A DNA stretch of 64,000 nucleotides. Source: Patella vulgata (Eukaryota; Mollusca; Gastropoda; Patellidae). The DNA is taken from assembly GCF_932274485.2 (NCBI RefSeq), contig NC_065883.2:73367839-73431838 (forward strand), written 5' to 3'. This document shows positions 1 through 14,056 of this stretch, in pieces. Numbering within the stretch: position 1 is the first letter of the stretch; every line of letters begins with the position of its first letter. Made by a program: the position numbers and the translations under genes. The notes under the pieces are model-generated. The model was not told the DNA's origin. It did not search any database and worked only from the letters and a program-made list of their open reading frames with translations.

Positions 1-107
1 CGATTGGTCCGCGTACTCTCTAAACTTGGTGCTATCGATGTACGTCGTCCCCGTAACATTTTGTCTGCTGGCATCGGAGTTCCAATAATACTTCCTTCTT
101 CAATTTC
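1..107 (-). CDS. RGS22: RGS22 exon 29, cut by window edge
   Basis: Acceptor cattatttcag, then an open frame in phase 0: EIEEGSIIGTPMPADKMLRG and TSIAPSLESTRTN. It runs off the window, so the stop codon lies further left. Further exons between this and exon 28 were looked for and not seen. Confidence 0.75.
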
Positions 108-3100
108 CTGAAATAATGAGATTGAAATATCAGAGATTTGACCACATTCATAATACTTTTTACAGATTGCTTTGTGTTACTCTCATATCACCTGGCACTA
201 TCCTATCATTACTAAATGACCAGGGGAAGTATAGAAGGATTGAAACAGAGAGAGAGAGAGAGAAATGGGGTTTAACGTCCACTCGACACAAACTAGGTCA
301 TTTCGGGACTAACATATGGTTTAATTTTATTTACATAATTCGCTTGCGCGTAGGGGTCTTTAGCAGTGGGGGGAAACCGGAGGACCCGGAGAAAACCCAC
401 GAGGCTGGACAGGCGACCCTACTCCTTGCCACGTACAACCCGGGATTCGAAACCACGCCAGTCGACTCAATGACAGACTTTATGATACAGCGCGCGCACG
501 CTAACCATTCAGCCATCCAACCCCCCAAACAAGCCAACAATTAAAAGCAGAGTCTTTACGTTCCAAAATGTCCGCCAATCAAATTGCTTATCGCTCCTTA
601 GCCTAAGTAGAATATGCTCATTATCGAACTTAGTCAAGGTATCGATGTAATGAAACTATACACCAAGTTTCTTATCACTCTCACTTAACCAGAACTAAAG
701 TTATCTTGCCCCAAAGCATCAACCAATCAAATTGCTTATCTCTGCTTACCCTCAGCAGAAAATGCTCATCTTCGAACTCCATCAAGGAATTCGCCTAATA
801 AACACCTACACCAAGTTTGAACATTCTAGCTTAATTTAAAGCAGATTTATTGTGTCCCAAAAAGTATGACAGACGGACAGAGACAGACCGACCGACCCAT
901 TTTAATAGTCCCCTGCACACAAAATTTTTTTATTGAATGAATGCGAAAGAAATTAGTGCTAAATACACAAGATTAAATGTACAAAAATCAGCAATGACTT
1001 TAAGTACAAATATTAGAATTTATAAGAGACATTAAATTACATCTTGATTATATGTAGACAGACTTACCAGAATATAATCCAGTCTATTTGTAGCATTTAA
1101 AAGATAGAAATAATAATATGTATATTTACTACTACTTGTATACCAGACAGTAAAAAAAAGAGAGAGTGGGGGGGGGGGTAATGTCCGCTTGACACAAACT
1201 ACATGGGTTTTTTTTTATTATTGGTAGGAAACGACACCGGGACTTGGCATCCTTGGAGAAACCCTTAGACTTGAACAGACAAACCTACTCCATGTCATCT
1301 GCAAACTCGAGTCCAACTCCAAACCCCAGCCGGTTAGGTCTAAATATTAAGACCATCTGCAGATTCCGTCATGGTCACAAGATGTAAACAGGGCTAGTGC
1401 TAACCCCAACCCTAGCCCTAATTCACAATCTCGTCAACAAATACATGCTCTAACTCTATTTACATCTTGACGAAATCTGCAGGTGGCCTTAATATTTAGA
1501 GCTGACAAACACTGCTACTTGACTCAATGACAGTGCGTGTGCAGTATCCAATGATATGTATATATAATTACTAAAACGATATATATATAACTACTACTAT
1601 ATAGCTAGATACATAAATATAACTATTAACTACCTGTATGCTAGCCAGAAAAATGTGTATGATGCCCAATCTGATTAAAGCACAGATCCTATTTCAATTC
1701 TTTAAATGATATCTAGAAACACGGTTAACTATTCATAACAAAACACAACACACGGTATATATGGATATAACTACTTCTCTGTTATTTAATAACCACGTTT
1801 ATCATTAACTTGAAAAACTGACCTACCTGTGTTACGAAATACACTACCTCCATTCAACTGACAGTTTATCAACCTCAAGTCATCATAAATCTAATATTTT
1901 CAAACGAGCACCTCTGACCAAAACCACAAGACAATAAGGTCAAAACCTTTAAAACTTTGTATACTATAAAACTACCAGTGAAATTTTGTTAAAACCTTGT
2001 GTTTATATCATAATATAGGACTGTGTTGTTTTATATTATCAATATTATCCATTCTTTAAGTGATACACTTAGTGTTATATAACCCGTGTTCTAGTTGATG
2101 TGAGGGATTAGCCAATGAAATGGTCAGTGCGATGCATGGAACTGTGGGTATCCTGCTAGAAACATTAACGCTGATTGATTAATCAAATGTCTGATGTCAT
2201 AGGGTCAAAAGTTGCTCGTATGACCCCTGACGTGACCTCCCACTACAACTGGTCAGATCTTCATGTAGTAGAGGCCATCGAAGTATAAAAACCGAAACGA
2301 AATATAGATCTGTGTTTTAATCAGATTGCATAATATGTTATCTATAAAGCAGTTTATATCATTTTAATGCTGGTCTTAATAATTCAAACTTCAAAGATAC
2401 ATTATGGGAGATTCGATAACGAGTTGGCAGTTTTCACTGTTATAGTTAAAAACTAGATAATGTAAAGGTAATTTTCTAAAAATTTCATTCAAATTGATCC
2501 ACTATGAACCGAGAATTAAGCGTTTGAAATTTCCGCCTAGTCTCTATCAACATTACTAAAGTCAGTACGATAAACAGCATAGTCTCGATTATCCATTTAA
2601 TCATTAAATCGTGAAGGAAAGTTATGCAGTAAATTGGCTCATAATCCACTTAAGATCGCGGGCTAGCGCCGCCATCTAGAGTTGATTATGGTCTGGATAA
2701 GTTAAATAATGTCTAATTAATAGTTTTTATAACATTTCAGGCCTAAAGAAATACCTGCAATCGGTAGATTTATCTCTTGCATAATGTATGTTTAATAGTT
2801 TACATAATATCTCTTTAAATGACAGTAAATGTTTCAGCTTGTATTTAATTTAAACATCTAGCTATCATAATCTTGGTCTACCAGAGCAATATCAGAGCTT
2901 TAACGTAATTTAAGAGTTCTGGGTATAGGCAGTCACAGATCCCAAAATAAACAACAAGGCTCTTCCATCTCCAGTGACAGGTAGAAACCACGACAGATTC
3001 TCAGCCAACACCAAGATCTAACAAAAGACCTCTTGGAAGTGAGCTAGCACTTTACACACAGAACTACTGGAGTCTCCATATTCCTGAAGCAATGGCCCAA

Positions 3101-6100
3101 GAAATCCCTCTCTGCCCATTGCTGGATTGGCTTCTGATACTTGAGCTTTTGTGGGAGTGTGTCTATTCTTCCTGTTCAATCAAATCTATCCCAAGTACAG
3201 CAACATGAAAGCCCTTCGTTTAATCTGGTGTCTTCCCTAAAACTTTGGACAGTGATTTAAGGTATTAAAAACGGTGAAAGTCTTGTTCGTCTCCATACAG
3301 TATTGTATCAATGTTGATAGCCTCGTTTGTCACGCAATTAGTTTGTCTGCAATATTCTGCTAGGCACTGGTAAATTTGGCATAATAAAATCGTGAGTCCT
3401 GACGTAACGTTATGGAAACATATTTGGTCCAATGTGGAGCCATGTTTAAAGCGTAATCAAATTGTTATGCAGTTAGCTATTGGTTGTTAATCGGACTATT
3501 GACCAGTCATAATTTGGAACAGAAATTTGCTTCCATTAAAGCAGTGTTTAGTGGGATTAGCTCTAATCAAACGAAACACCGCGGGGAGTATGTGGAGTCC
3601 CCCACCCTAGATTAAGTTTGTTTTATATACTATTGATTAACATCATGAATCATTTAGATCTTTGCTGACACAATATCTTTTTTTCCAGTGATTTATCTAT
3701 CTTGAGGCAACATAGCCTGGTTGGTAATGCAACATAGCCTGGTTGGTAATACAACATAGCCTGCTTGGTAACACAACATAGCCTGGTTGGTAATGCAACA
3801 TAGCCTCGTTGGTAATGCAACATAGCCTCGTTGGTAATGAACATAGCCTCGTTGGTAATAAAACATAGCCTTGTTGGTAATAAAACATAGCCTCGTTGGT
3901 AATGCAACATATAGCCTCGTTGGTAATGCAACATTGGATGGTAATGCAATATAGCCTGGTTGGTAATGCAACATAGCCTGGTTGGTAATGCAACATAGCC
4001 TGGTTGATAATATAACATAGCCTGGTTCGTAATGCAACATAGCCTGTTTGGTAATGCAACATAGCTGGCTTGGTAATGCAACGTAGACTGCTTGGTAATG
4101 CAACATCAACGTAGCCTGCTTGGTAATGCAACATAGCCTGCTTGGTAATGGTTGGTAATGCAACACATAGCCTGATTGGTAATACAACATAGCCTGGTTG
4201 GTAATGCAACATAGCCTGGTTGGTAACGCAACATAGCTTGGTTGGTAATGCAACATAGCTTGGTTGGTAATGCAACATAGTCTGGTTGGTAATGCAACAT
4301 TGCCTGGTTAGTAATGCAACATAGCCTGGTTGGTAATTATACATAGCCTTGTTGGTAATGCAACATAGCCTGGTTGGTAATGCAACATAGACTGGTTGGT
4401 AATGCAACATAGCCTCGTTGGTAATGCAACATAGCCTCGTTGGAGCAGACATGCAATTTAACTACACTTCAAATATATAGGTGAAGATAATTATGCTAAT
4501 AAAAATGGATGCCAGAAAGTATTCTACTAGCAAGGAGGTATATCACTACATGTAATCTTTTCAGATACAGAGTTGTTCTAATGGCAAGCACTTGCAACAT
4601 TTCCGATTGACTAATCATAGGGCTGTCTAATTCAGATACAGAGTTCTAATGGCAAGCAATTGCAACATTTCCAAATGACTAATCATAGGGTTGTCTAATT
4701 CAGCCGCAAGCATCCTAATTGAGCAGCCCTACATTTGGACTCACCCACCAATTAATCTTATGTTACCACCAGACTTTCATCCGTTCGCTTAGACGATACA
4801 GACACAGGTCGATCTGTAGTCGTAGAAACGGATTGACTCTTATCAAAATCAGATTCCGTTGGCTGAAATTATTAGTAAATTCCAAAATATTTATTCACAT
4901 ATTAGGAAAAAATCATTTCCCAGACTATAGCAGAACCTTCTTTTGATTTTATTAGCAAATTCCAAAATATTTATTCAAATGTTAGGAAAAAATCATTCCC
5001 CAGACTGTAGCAAATTGTACAAATTCCTTATCGCTAACCGCCATTTCACACCAATATGAGAAACTGGTTTATTGACTTTCCATTAAATGTCTGACAAGGG
5101 GGAACCCACCAGAAAATTCTGATGAACTTTCTCAGTGAACACAGGGATCGCATACAGGAACTTCAGGTTAGCAAGCTAACATCCTATTAACTGAGCAACC
5201 GTGGTTCCCAACACCAATATGAGAGAGAGAAATGGGGTTTAACGCCACTTGACACAAACTAGGTCATTTCTGGACTAACACATGGTTCAATTTTATTTCA
5301 ATAATTCGCTTGCGCGTAGGGGTCTTTTGCAGTGGGAGGAAATCGGAGGAACCAGAGAAAACCCAAGAGGTTGGACAGGTGACCCTACTCCTTGTCACGT
5401 ACAACCATGCAATAGAAACCACGCCAGTTGACTCAATGACAGACCTTAGGATACAGCAGGCACATGCTAACCATTCGGCTATCCAACCCCCAAACACCAA
5501 TATGAGTAAACTGGTTAGTTGACTTTTCTGTAAATGTTTTATAGAATCCTGATCTTTCAAAGGGGGTCACGGTGGCTAAGTGGGTAAGACGCTGACTCGC
5601 TAGCCTGGAGATCGGGTGTTCGATCCCTGCATTAGCCGAGAAAGTTCATCCAGATTTTCCGGCAAGGTTCCTCCTTGTCAGTGATGCAGGACAAAGGGCC
5701 TGATAAGGATGGGATAAAAAAAACTGAGGTCTCGTGTACACATTGGCATGCATGTAAAAGATCCCTTGACAGTTGCAATTCGATATAGAGTAGGCCGTAG
5801 TGCCACTGTCCGGGCAAAATTTCCCTCATAGCACACTGTATGGTGTATGCCTGTCTTCTTTAGCCCAGTTCGGAGCAGAACAGTAGGACGTTAAACCCCA
5901 TTTCATTTCATTTCATTTCTGATCTTTCAGTATACATACCCTGAATTTAATACCATCTGCTAGAGATAGAGAGAATGCTGGTGTGGCACCTTCAGGAATC
6001 GCAGGCAGTTTCAGATTAGCAGACGGTATCTGATAATTTTCAATATTCTCCAATCTTTTCCTCAACATCTTCTGAATCTTTGTCACTGGTTAAAAAATAA

Positions 6101-7764
6101 AAATTCCAATCATTATTTAATGTGGACAATTAGTTTTTAAATTATTTTATCCTAATTTCATAAGGGGAGGTTGGGTGGCTAAATGGTTAACGCGTGCACG
6201 TTGGATCAGAAGGTCTGTAATTGAGTCAACTGGTGGGGTTTTTATGTTTCCCCACTTGTACGTGACAAGGACTAGGGTCGTCTGTCCAACCTTGTGGGTT
6301 TTCTTCTGGGTTCTCCGGTTTCCTCCCACTGTTAAAGACCCCAATGCCCAAGCGAATTACTGAAACATAACTGAACCATGTTAGTCCTGAAATGATCTAG
6401 TGTGTCGAGTGGACGTTAAACCCCATTTCTCTCTCTCTTTACAGAAAAGTTAATGTCAGTCCCTATGCACATTACCCGGATGAAAACAATTATGGTGGTG
6501 GATTTAGTTTGGGCAGCCATTTTGACAGAACTGATGACAGAACCGTCAAAGTTCTCAGTAATCCGTGTCACACCTGGCAGGTATTCTTCAGCAGGATGGT
6601 GGGCCCCAAGAAAACCAGTTGGCACAGAGCTACCTATAGCTAGACCAACCCCTGTCACGAACTGTCACTAGTGTCCTACCTGGTTTTTACACAAGTTGGG
6701 CCCAGAGCTACCCAGCCAGCCCCTGTCACAAACTGTCACTAGTGTCCTACCTGGTTTTTCCACAGGTTAAATCAAGAACAAATTGTTTCCTGTATTCTAC
6801 CTGGGTTTTACACAGGTTAAATCAAGAATACATTGTTTCCCATATCTTACCTGGTTTTTATACAGGTTAAATCAAGAACAAATTGTTTCCCGTATCCTAC
6901 CTGGTTTTTTATCCGGATTATCTGGTGGTTTATAATTCTTTTTAAAACCTGCCCAATACGGCAATAACTCTTTCAACACCATCATCTGAGCTTCGTCAAA
7001 TATTGATGGATTTAATTCTTTACCATTCATATATCTCTGGGAACTTTTCATTATTTTCTGCTGAACATCATTTTGTACATCAACCTATAAAGTCATCAAA
7101 ACTCATTTAAAAATACATTGTGGATACAATTTTTCAAAGATGCAAATTTGAATCCAAATATTCCAGACGAAAAGGCAAATCCAGAATTTCAGTCCATCAA
7201 CGAAGCCATCTTACCAAAAATCCTACTGCTCCAAAAGTTATTAATATCGTTGTATCGTAACCATGAGCGTGTTGATCGCTGATTTTGCAAAATGCAAATT
7301 TAAATCCAAATATTCCAGATAAAGAAACAAATCCAGATTTTCAGTCCATAAATGAAGCCTACTGGCCTACTGGCCCAAAAGTTATTAATATCAATGAATC
7401 ATAACCATTGGTGTGGTGGCCACTAATTTTGCAATATTTAAATCGTTAGGGTTGGGGTGAAGGCTTTCTTGGTATCCCCAGTGGTATCGTTTTGTTCTAC
7501 TCCACTGACCTCTGGCGTGGTTTCGGTTCCCCGGTTGTACGTGACAAGGAGTAGGGTCCTCTGTCCATCCTCGTGGGTTTTTTCTTGGTCCTCCGGTTTC
7601 CTTCCAACTGATAAAGACAACTACACACAGGGGAATTATTGAAATAAAATTGAACCATGTGTTAGTCCCAAAATGACCTAGTTTGTGTCGAGTGTACCTT
7701 AACTCTCTCTCTCTTTCTCTCTTTTAGATTCATGTATGTATGTATCTATGTGTATGTATGTATG

Positions 7765-7796
<32 letters not shown>

Positions 7797-10700
7797 CAAT
7801 ACAATATTTGTGTTTGCCATTACCTGTAAACTGGGTGTATAAACAGATTCCAAAAAACAATCAATTATTGATTGGACTTTCCTCTTTAACATTTCATCGT
7901 CAGAGAAGGCATGACTACAATCCTACAATATAAACATTACATTTACAATATAAACATTACATCTACAATATAAACATTACAGTTACCATATAAACAATAT
8001 AAACATTACATCTACAATATAAACATGTGATTAATTACTGCACTGTAATTCAGGCCTATTTAGCACTGGGAGGAAACCTGAGAATTTGGCTCAATGACTA
8101 GAACTTATTTTTCTCCAAAGTGATATCATAATATGTTCCTTTAACATAGGGCCGTATGTAGGATTTTAAAAGAGGGGGTGCAGCACGGTGGTGGGGCGCC
8201 ATAGCCTCCACGTATGTGATATAAGAAAGTTTGGATCAGGGCAAACGAACCCATTGGGGTGTGGGCGCCCTTAAAACCGATCGACTGATCAGTGCCTTAA
8301 GAGCATTACTGTGTGATCATAATCAAGTGTATTATTTTATAATTGAAAGATTGTCAAAAAAAAATTGTTTTTTGGGATGGGGTGGGGGCGCCTTATTCTT
8401 CAGGGAGTGCAATGTACCCCCTGTGCCTCCGCTAGATACGGCCCTGCTTTAACACAAGATAAAGGGGGTCAACAATAAAAACGTTTTACCTTAAATTTCT
8501 GAACTTCAATATAAAAGAAGAGATCACGATCAACTAATGGCATATTATCTTCCTCTCCATGTTTGACTAGATAGGTATAGAAGTACAGCATCTCTATCGG
8601 TAGCTGACCAGACGCAGACTGACTCAGTGCCGATATAAACTCTGCCATATCGTTCTTCGTCGGTTGTGCTCGACCTGTCTGCTGAAAGGAATAAATCACA
8701 TTTTAGATATCGGTTATGTTAGTTGTAATCTAAACAAAAATTCTGCTTAGATTATGGTTTATTGTATCTATTTTGCTAGATGTACGTATTCAAAATAAAA
8801 ATAGGTTTGTGCACAAAATTTCTACAATTTTCAATATTTTTTTTTCTAAAAGGAATAAATTACTTTTTTATCACTTAATAATCCTAAATTTAGTGATTAT
8901 GTAGAATTCATATATCCTGATGAGCTCGAAATTAAAAACACCACTGACAGTGACAATTACGCTTCCTACTTGGATCTGCGTCTCGATTTTGACAATTGCC
9001 ATAAACTTAGTGTTAAATTGTACGATAAACGTGATGACTTTGACTTTCCGATTGTTAACTTTCCATTTATTAGTAGTAACATTCCAATATCACCAGCTTA
9101 TGGAGTGTTTGCGTCTCAGCTAATTCGTTACGCGAGAGCTTGTTCCTTTTATTCTGATTTTTTAAGTAGATCGAGGCATTTGTCATCTAAGCTTCAACTA
9201 CAAGGATACTTGCGCACTAAACTTATTAAAACCTTCAAAAAGTTTTATGGCCGTCATATTGACTTGATTAGTAAATATAACGCGTCTCTCTCGGCTATTA
9301 TTCTAGATATATTTAATTGACACGTATACTATTACTATCTCCCAGATAATGTCTACTACATCGTTAACACAGTTCATTGCGTGCATTTTGCATACCAATA
9401 GTTCATTGGCCAATCAGGCTATTTTACAGACATTTCACCTAATAGTTTGGATGCAGCTATGGCAGGTGTGGCGCCAGGCAGGGCAAGCTTACTCTTCCGG
9501 ACACCTGTTACCACTGTTTGTCGTGTATTTTGTACACGAGGAGCAGTCCATTTGCTGATTACACTATTTTGCTTGAATACACTATTTTGCATTTAACATT
9601 TTTTAGGACTTCGAATTCTGTCTTATGGTTTGGATTGTTCGTACTTGGTTTTATTTTATTTAGCTAGGTGTAACCTGAACAAAAATTCTGCTGAAATAAA
9701 TAAATTTCTCTTAAATGGTTTATTGCAACTGTTTTGCTAGATGTAAGTATCTGAAATAAAAATATATTTATGTACAAAAATTCTACAGTTTTCAATATTT
9801 TTTTTCTATTTTAATTTGTTTTCCTGACAATTGCACTGTAATCCGTGTATCATTAAATCTTGTGTATGTAGCACTAATTTCTTTCACATTCGTTTAATAT
9901 CAAATCTTTGTTTAAAAATTCATAAAAATCATTTAAACACATATTATGCAAGAGCTAAATCTGTCTATTGCAGGTCTTTCTTTAGGCCTGAAATGTTATC
10001 TAAATTATTAATTAGACATTAATTAACCTATCCAGACCATAATAAACTCTAGATGGCATAGCTAGCCTGTGATCTTTAGTGGGTAATGAGCCGATTTACT
10101 GCATAACTTTCTTTCATGATTTAACGATTAAATGGATAATCAAGACTATGCTGTTTATCGTACTGACTTTAGAAATGATGACCGAGGCTAGGCAGAAATT
10201 TCAATCGCTTAGTTCTCGGTTCATAGTGGATCAATCTGAATGAAATTTTCAGCAAATTGCGTTTACATTATCTAGTTTTTAACTATTAAAGTGAGAACTG
10301 CCAACTCATTATAGAGTCTCCCATAATGTATCTTTAAAATGACCCCAAATCATCTAATTTGTACTTGTTCCCAGTTTAAAGCTGACTGATTAATTTTGAT
10401 AATGAGTTGTGAAAGAAATTAGTGCTAAATACACAAGATTAAATGATACCCGGATTACAGTGTTAGATTCTACACAATCCTACTGTTCTGGGCCCTTATT
10501 CACGAAAACTTAAAGATACATTATGTAAGATTAAGATAAAGAACTAGCCATTCTTGCTATAATAGTTCAAAAGTAGATGATGTAAAATGAATAATTTGAA
10601 AATTTCATTCAAATTACTCTATTGCAAGCGAAGATATTAGCCATTGAAGGTTTGACAGACGTGTGCAATAATTTCAACCACTGTACTGGTTGATCGAAGC

Positions 10701-13700
10701 TAACTCTCGGTCCTCCATATTTGATTAAATCAAAGTATCGCTGAACCATTCTAATCTATTTAATATCGGAGAAATCTGATGCCATCGAGAGTTGATTAAG
10801 GCCTGGATCAGTTAATTAATGTCTCATTAATACTTTAGAAAACATTTCAGGCCTAAAGAAAGACCTGCAATATGCAGATTTAGCTCTTGCATAATGCATG
10901 TTTAAATCTCTTAAAATCGATTGTAACTTAAAATTTGACCTTAACTTAAAGATACATTAGTTAATAGTTTAATAAAGAGTTGGTCATTATTGCTATAATA
11001 CTTCAAAAATTGATGATGAAAAAAAGAAAATATTGAATTAGTAAAAATTACTGTTTAGTAATGTGGTTCTACTCCGTTTCACATCTGTCATACAAACAAA
11101 AATTAAATAAACATTTTCAATTTTATTCAATAGAAGCAGAATAAATACTTAACAAAATTCTCAAATTTTACTTAGTGTTTTCGACAAAAATCGTTGATTT
11201 AAGACTTAAAATGTCTGTCATCTAGCTTAGTGTCTACTGTTCTCAAGTGGAGCTAACTGTAGACCAACAGCCTAAGTTTAGTATGGCAAAGCAATAGATT
11301 GTAAACCTTTTTCCCAGCCCTACATATTATATTTTTAAAAGCATAAAGCACTTTTATAAATAAATCAAAGAATCTGTAATTGCACATATTATTAATATTT
11401 TAAAAGCATTTAAATCTCTACAACTAGGTATCGTAACCAAAATTTAAAGAACACCTTGGGTGTTTCTCGAAGCTAGAAAAAAGGAAATTATTAAAAGCAT
11501 TTGAAAGTTCTTTAGATAGAGCAAACGTTCCAACATCTTTTAAGAAATTTAAAGTACCACTTGTGTTTGGCTCTTTAGACAGAGCAAGCCATTAGGAAAT
11601 TCAAAGTAGGCCTTTCCCTTGCATTTTGCTCAAAGCCAGAAAAAAATAAGAAAATTATTAAAAACATTTATAGAGCAAGCGTTCCAGCACCCACTAAGAT
11701 ATCTGTATTAAAATTTATCCATTGTATTTTTCTTGAAGCCAGAAATGAAAAATATTATGTAAAGCAAGCATTCCATCACCCATTAATATATCTGTATTAA
11801 AGTTTATCCATCGTGTTTTTCTCAAAGCTAGAAATTAAAAATATTATGTAAAGCAAGCCTTCCAGTACCCATTAAGGAATCTCGGGTTAAATACCTTGCG
11901 CTTTCGTCGTTTGGTAGCTGATTTGGGCGTACTAGTTACAAGACTACTACCTGTTTCCTCTCTTGACGTAAGGATGGTCGGCTCCTAGTTCATAAGATGA
12001 GATCGAATAAATAAGATTGGACTAACAGATATATAATTATTCAAAGCTAGAGTAACGATCGACTTGTGCTGAAAATTAAGGATTAACTTCACTAAAATAG
12101 GAAATGGAAATGTTCTGCTATGACATTCGAATTGTCTCCACCTAGTACATGAGACAAGATAGAATAAATAAGATTGGAAAATAAAAAAAATGAAATGAAA
12201 TGGAGTTTAACGTCCTATTGTTCTGCTCCTGACTAGGCTAAAGAAGACGGGCATACACCATACAGTGTGCTATGAGGGAAATTTTGCCCAGGCAGCAGCA
12301 CTATGGCCTACTATTATATCGAATTCCAACTGCCAAGGGATCTTTTACGTGCACGCCAATGTGTACACAGGACCTCAGTTTTCCGTATCATCCGAATGAC
12401 TATAGACAGCTGTACTTGTCAGGCCTCCATCCTGCACCACTGACAAGGTGAAACCGTGATGGAAAGTCCTGATAAACTTTCTCAGCCAATGCAGGATCTG
12501 ACACGCAACGTCCAGGTTAGTGAGCCAGCGCCTTACGCACTTAGCCATCATGGCTCCCAAATAAGATTGGACTAACTCATATATTCAAAACTATAGTAAA
12601 GATCACCATGTGCTGAAAAGGAGCTAAATCGCTTATATTTGGGACCTGGAAATTGACATAAATGGGTCGCAAACGCATATAATGATTTTCATTCAATCGT
12701 TTTTTACGTTTTTACTCTAATGACATTCGATTTGTCTTCATCTAGCACACAAGACGAGATAAACTAAATAAGATTGGGCTAACTCATATCTTTTAAGCTA
12801 GAATCAAGATTAACATGTGCTGAAAATTAAAGATTAATTTCACTAGACTGTTCTGCTCCCACTGGGCTAATGAAGACGGGCACTAGGATAGGACATCATA
12901 AATACCACCATTTTACGTTTATAACATAATTGCATTATTAACAATGACCAATACACAAAGGCAGACTGGTCACATGACAATTAGACAATGCCAGATGTAC
13001 TGGGACTGCTGGGTGAAAAATGAGTGGTTGAGCGCTGCTGCATGAAAAATCAGTTTTCTATTTTCTTGGATAGAAACATATTAATAGGTTACGTCTACTA
13101 TCAGTAATGGGCTCGATAAAAAAAAACATCTTAAAAAATATTTTGTCTATTTTCTCAGATAGCAACATATTAATGCACGGACTTATAGACATTGGGTATA
13201 ATTCATTTGTCTAAATCAGGGGGGTCAAACATGCGGCACCCGTGGGCTCCACATCCGGCCCGCCAAGAGTTCAAATGTGGCCCATGGAACAAATATTAAC
13301 AAACTGACGTGTCGACAATTCTTAGAAACTAGCGGTTGAATTTATTTATTATTGTTTTCTGGTTTCAGTAAAACTCTGACCTCTGTACTGTATGTCATAG
13401 ATATCTAAGTTGGCTAAACTGGTCCATTTCAAAGTACATGTATTGTATTGCATTATAATATGTAATGATTTTAGTCAAATCAATAAAATTTTCTTTATGT
13501 TGATATTTTTGTATATCTTCGGCCCTTTGATGTAAAATATTAGTTAATGTAACCCCTGAATCAAAATGAGTTTCACACCCCTGGTCTAAATATTAATGAA
13601 CTGACTTAGCGACATTGGGTATAATTCATTTGTATAAATATTAATGAACTGTATATTGACCCTGTATATCACAAATATCACAGAAAATTTAAAATGAAAC

Positions 13701-14022
13701 AAACATCATAATCAATAAACATATTTACAATATTGTATGGTGACAATAAAATTATAATTACAATATTTAGTATATATATTACAAAATATTACAATATGTT
13801 ACAATATATAACATTATGTTACAATAAACACTATTAATAGCATATATTAGTATTAAAATGTGTTATAACAGAAGCCTGGAGGGATTATCATAACTGGTCA
13901 TTATTATACATATTACATGTCTATTGTCAGTTGAAGGAACTGATATTGCATGTCACTTCATTTATTCCATATAGGGTATACTTGCTAATTATGGGCTACT
14001 ATATGATCTTTGACAATATGCA

Positions 14023-14056
<34 letters not shown>

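Noticed and set aside
116-544. 142-codon plus frame
   Set aside because: Mostly antisense of a SINE-1 copy; the same peptide recurs wherever SINE-1 occurs.
3706-4446. CRISPR-like array
   Set aside because: Units are contiguous 22-mers without unique spacers, in a eukaryotic intron.
3650-4452. Four overlapping minus-strand frames of 64-251 codons
   Set aside because: They are passages through a 22-bp minisatellite without stops; no splice signals or start context.
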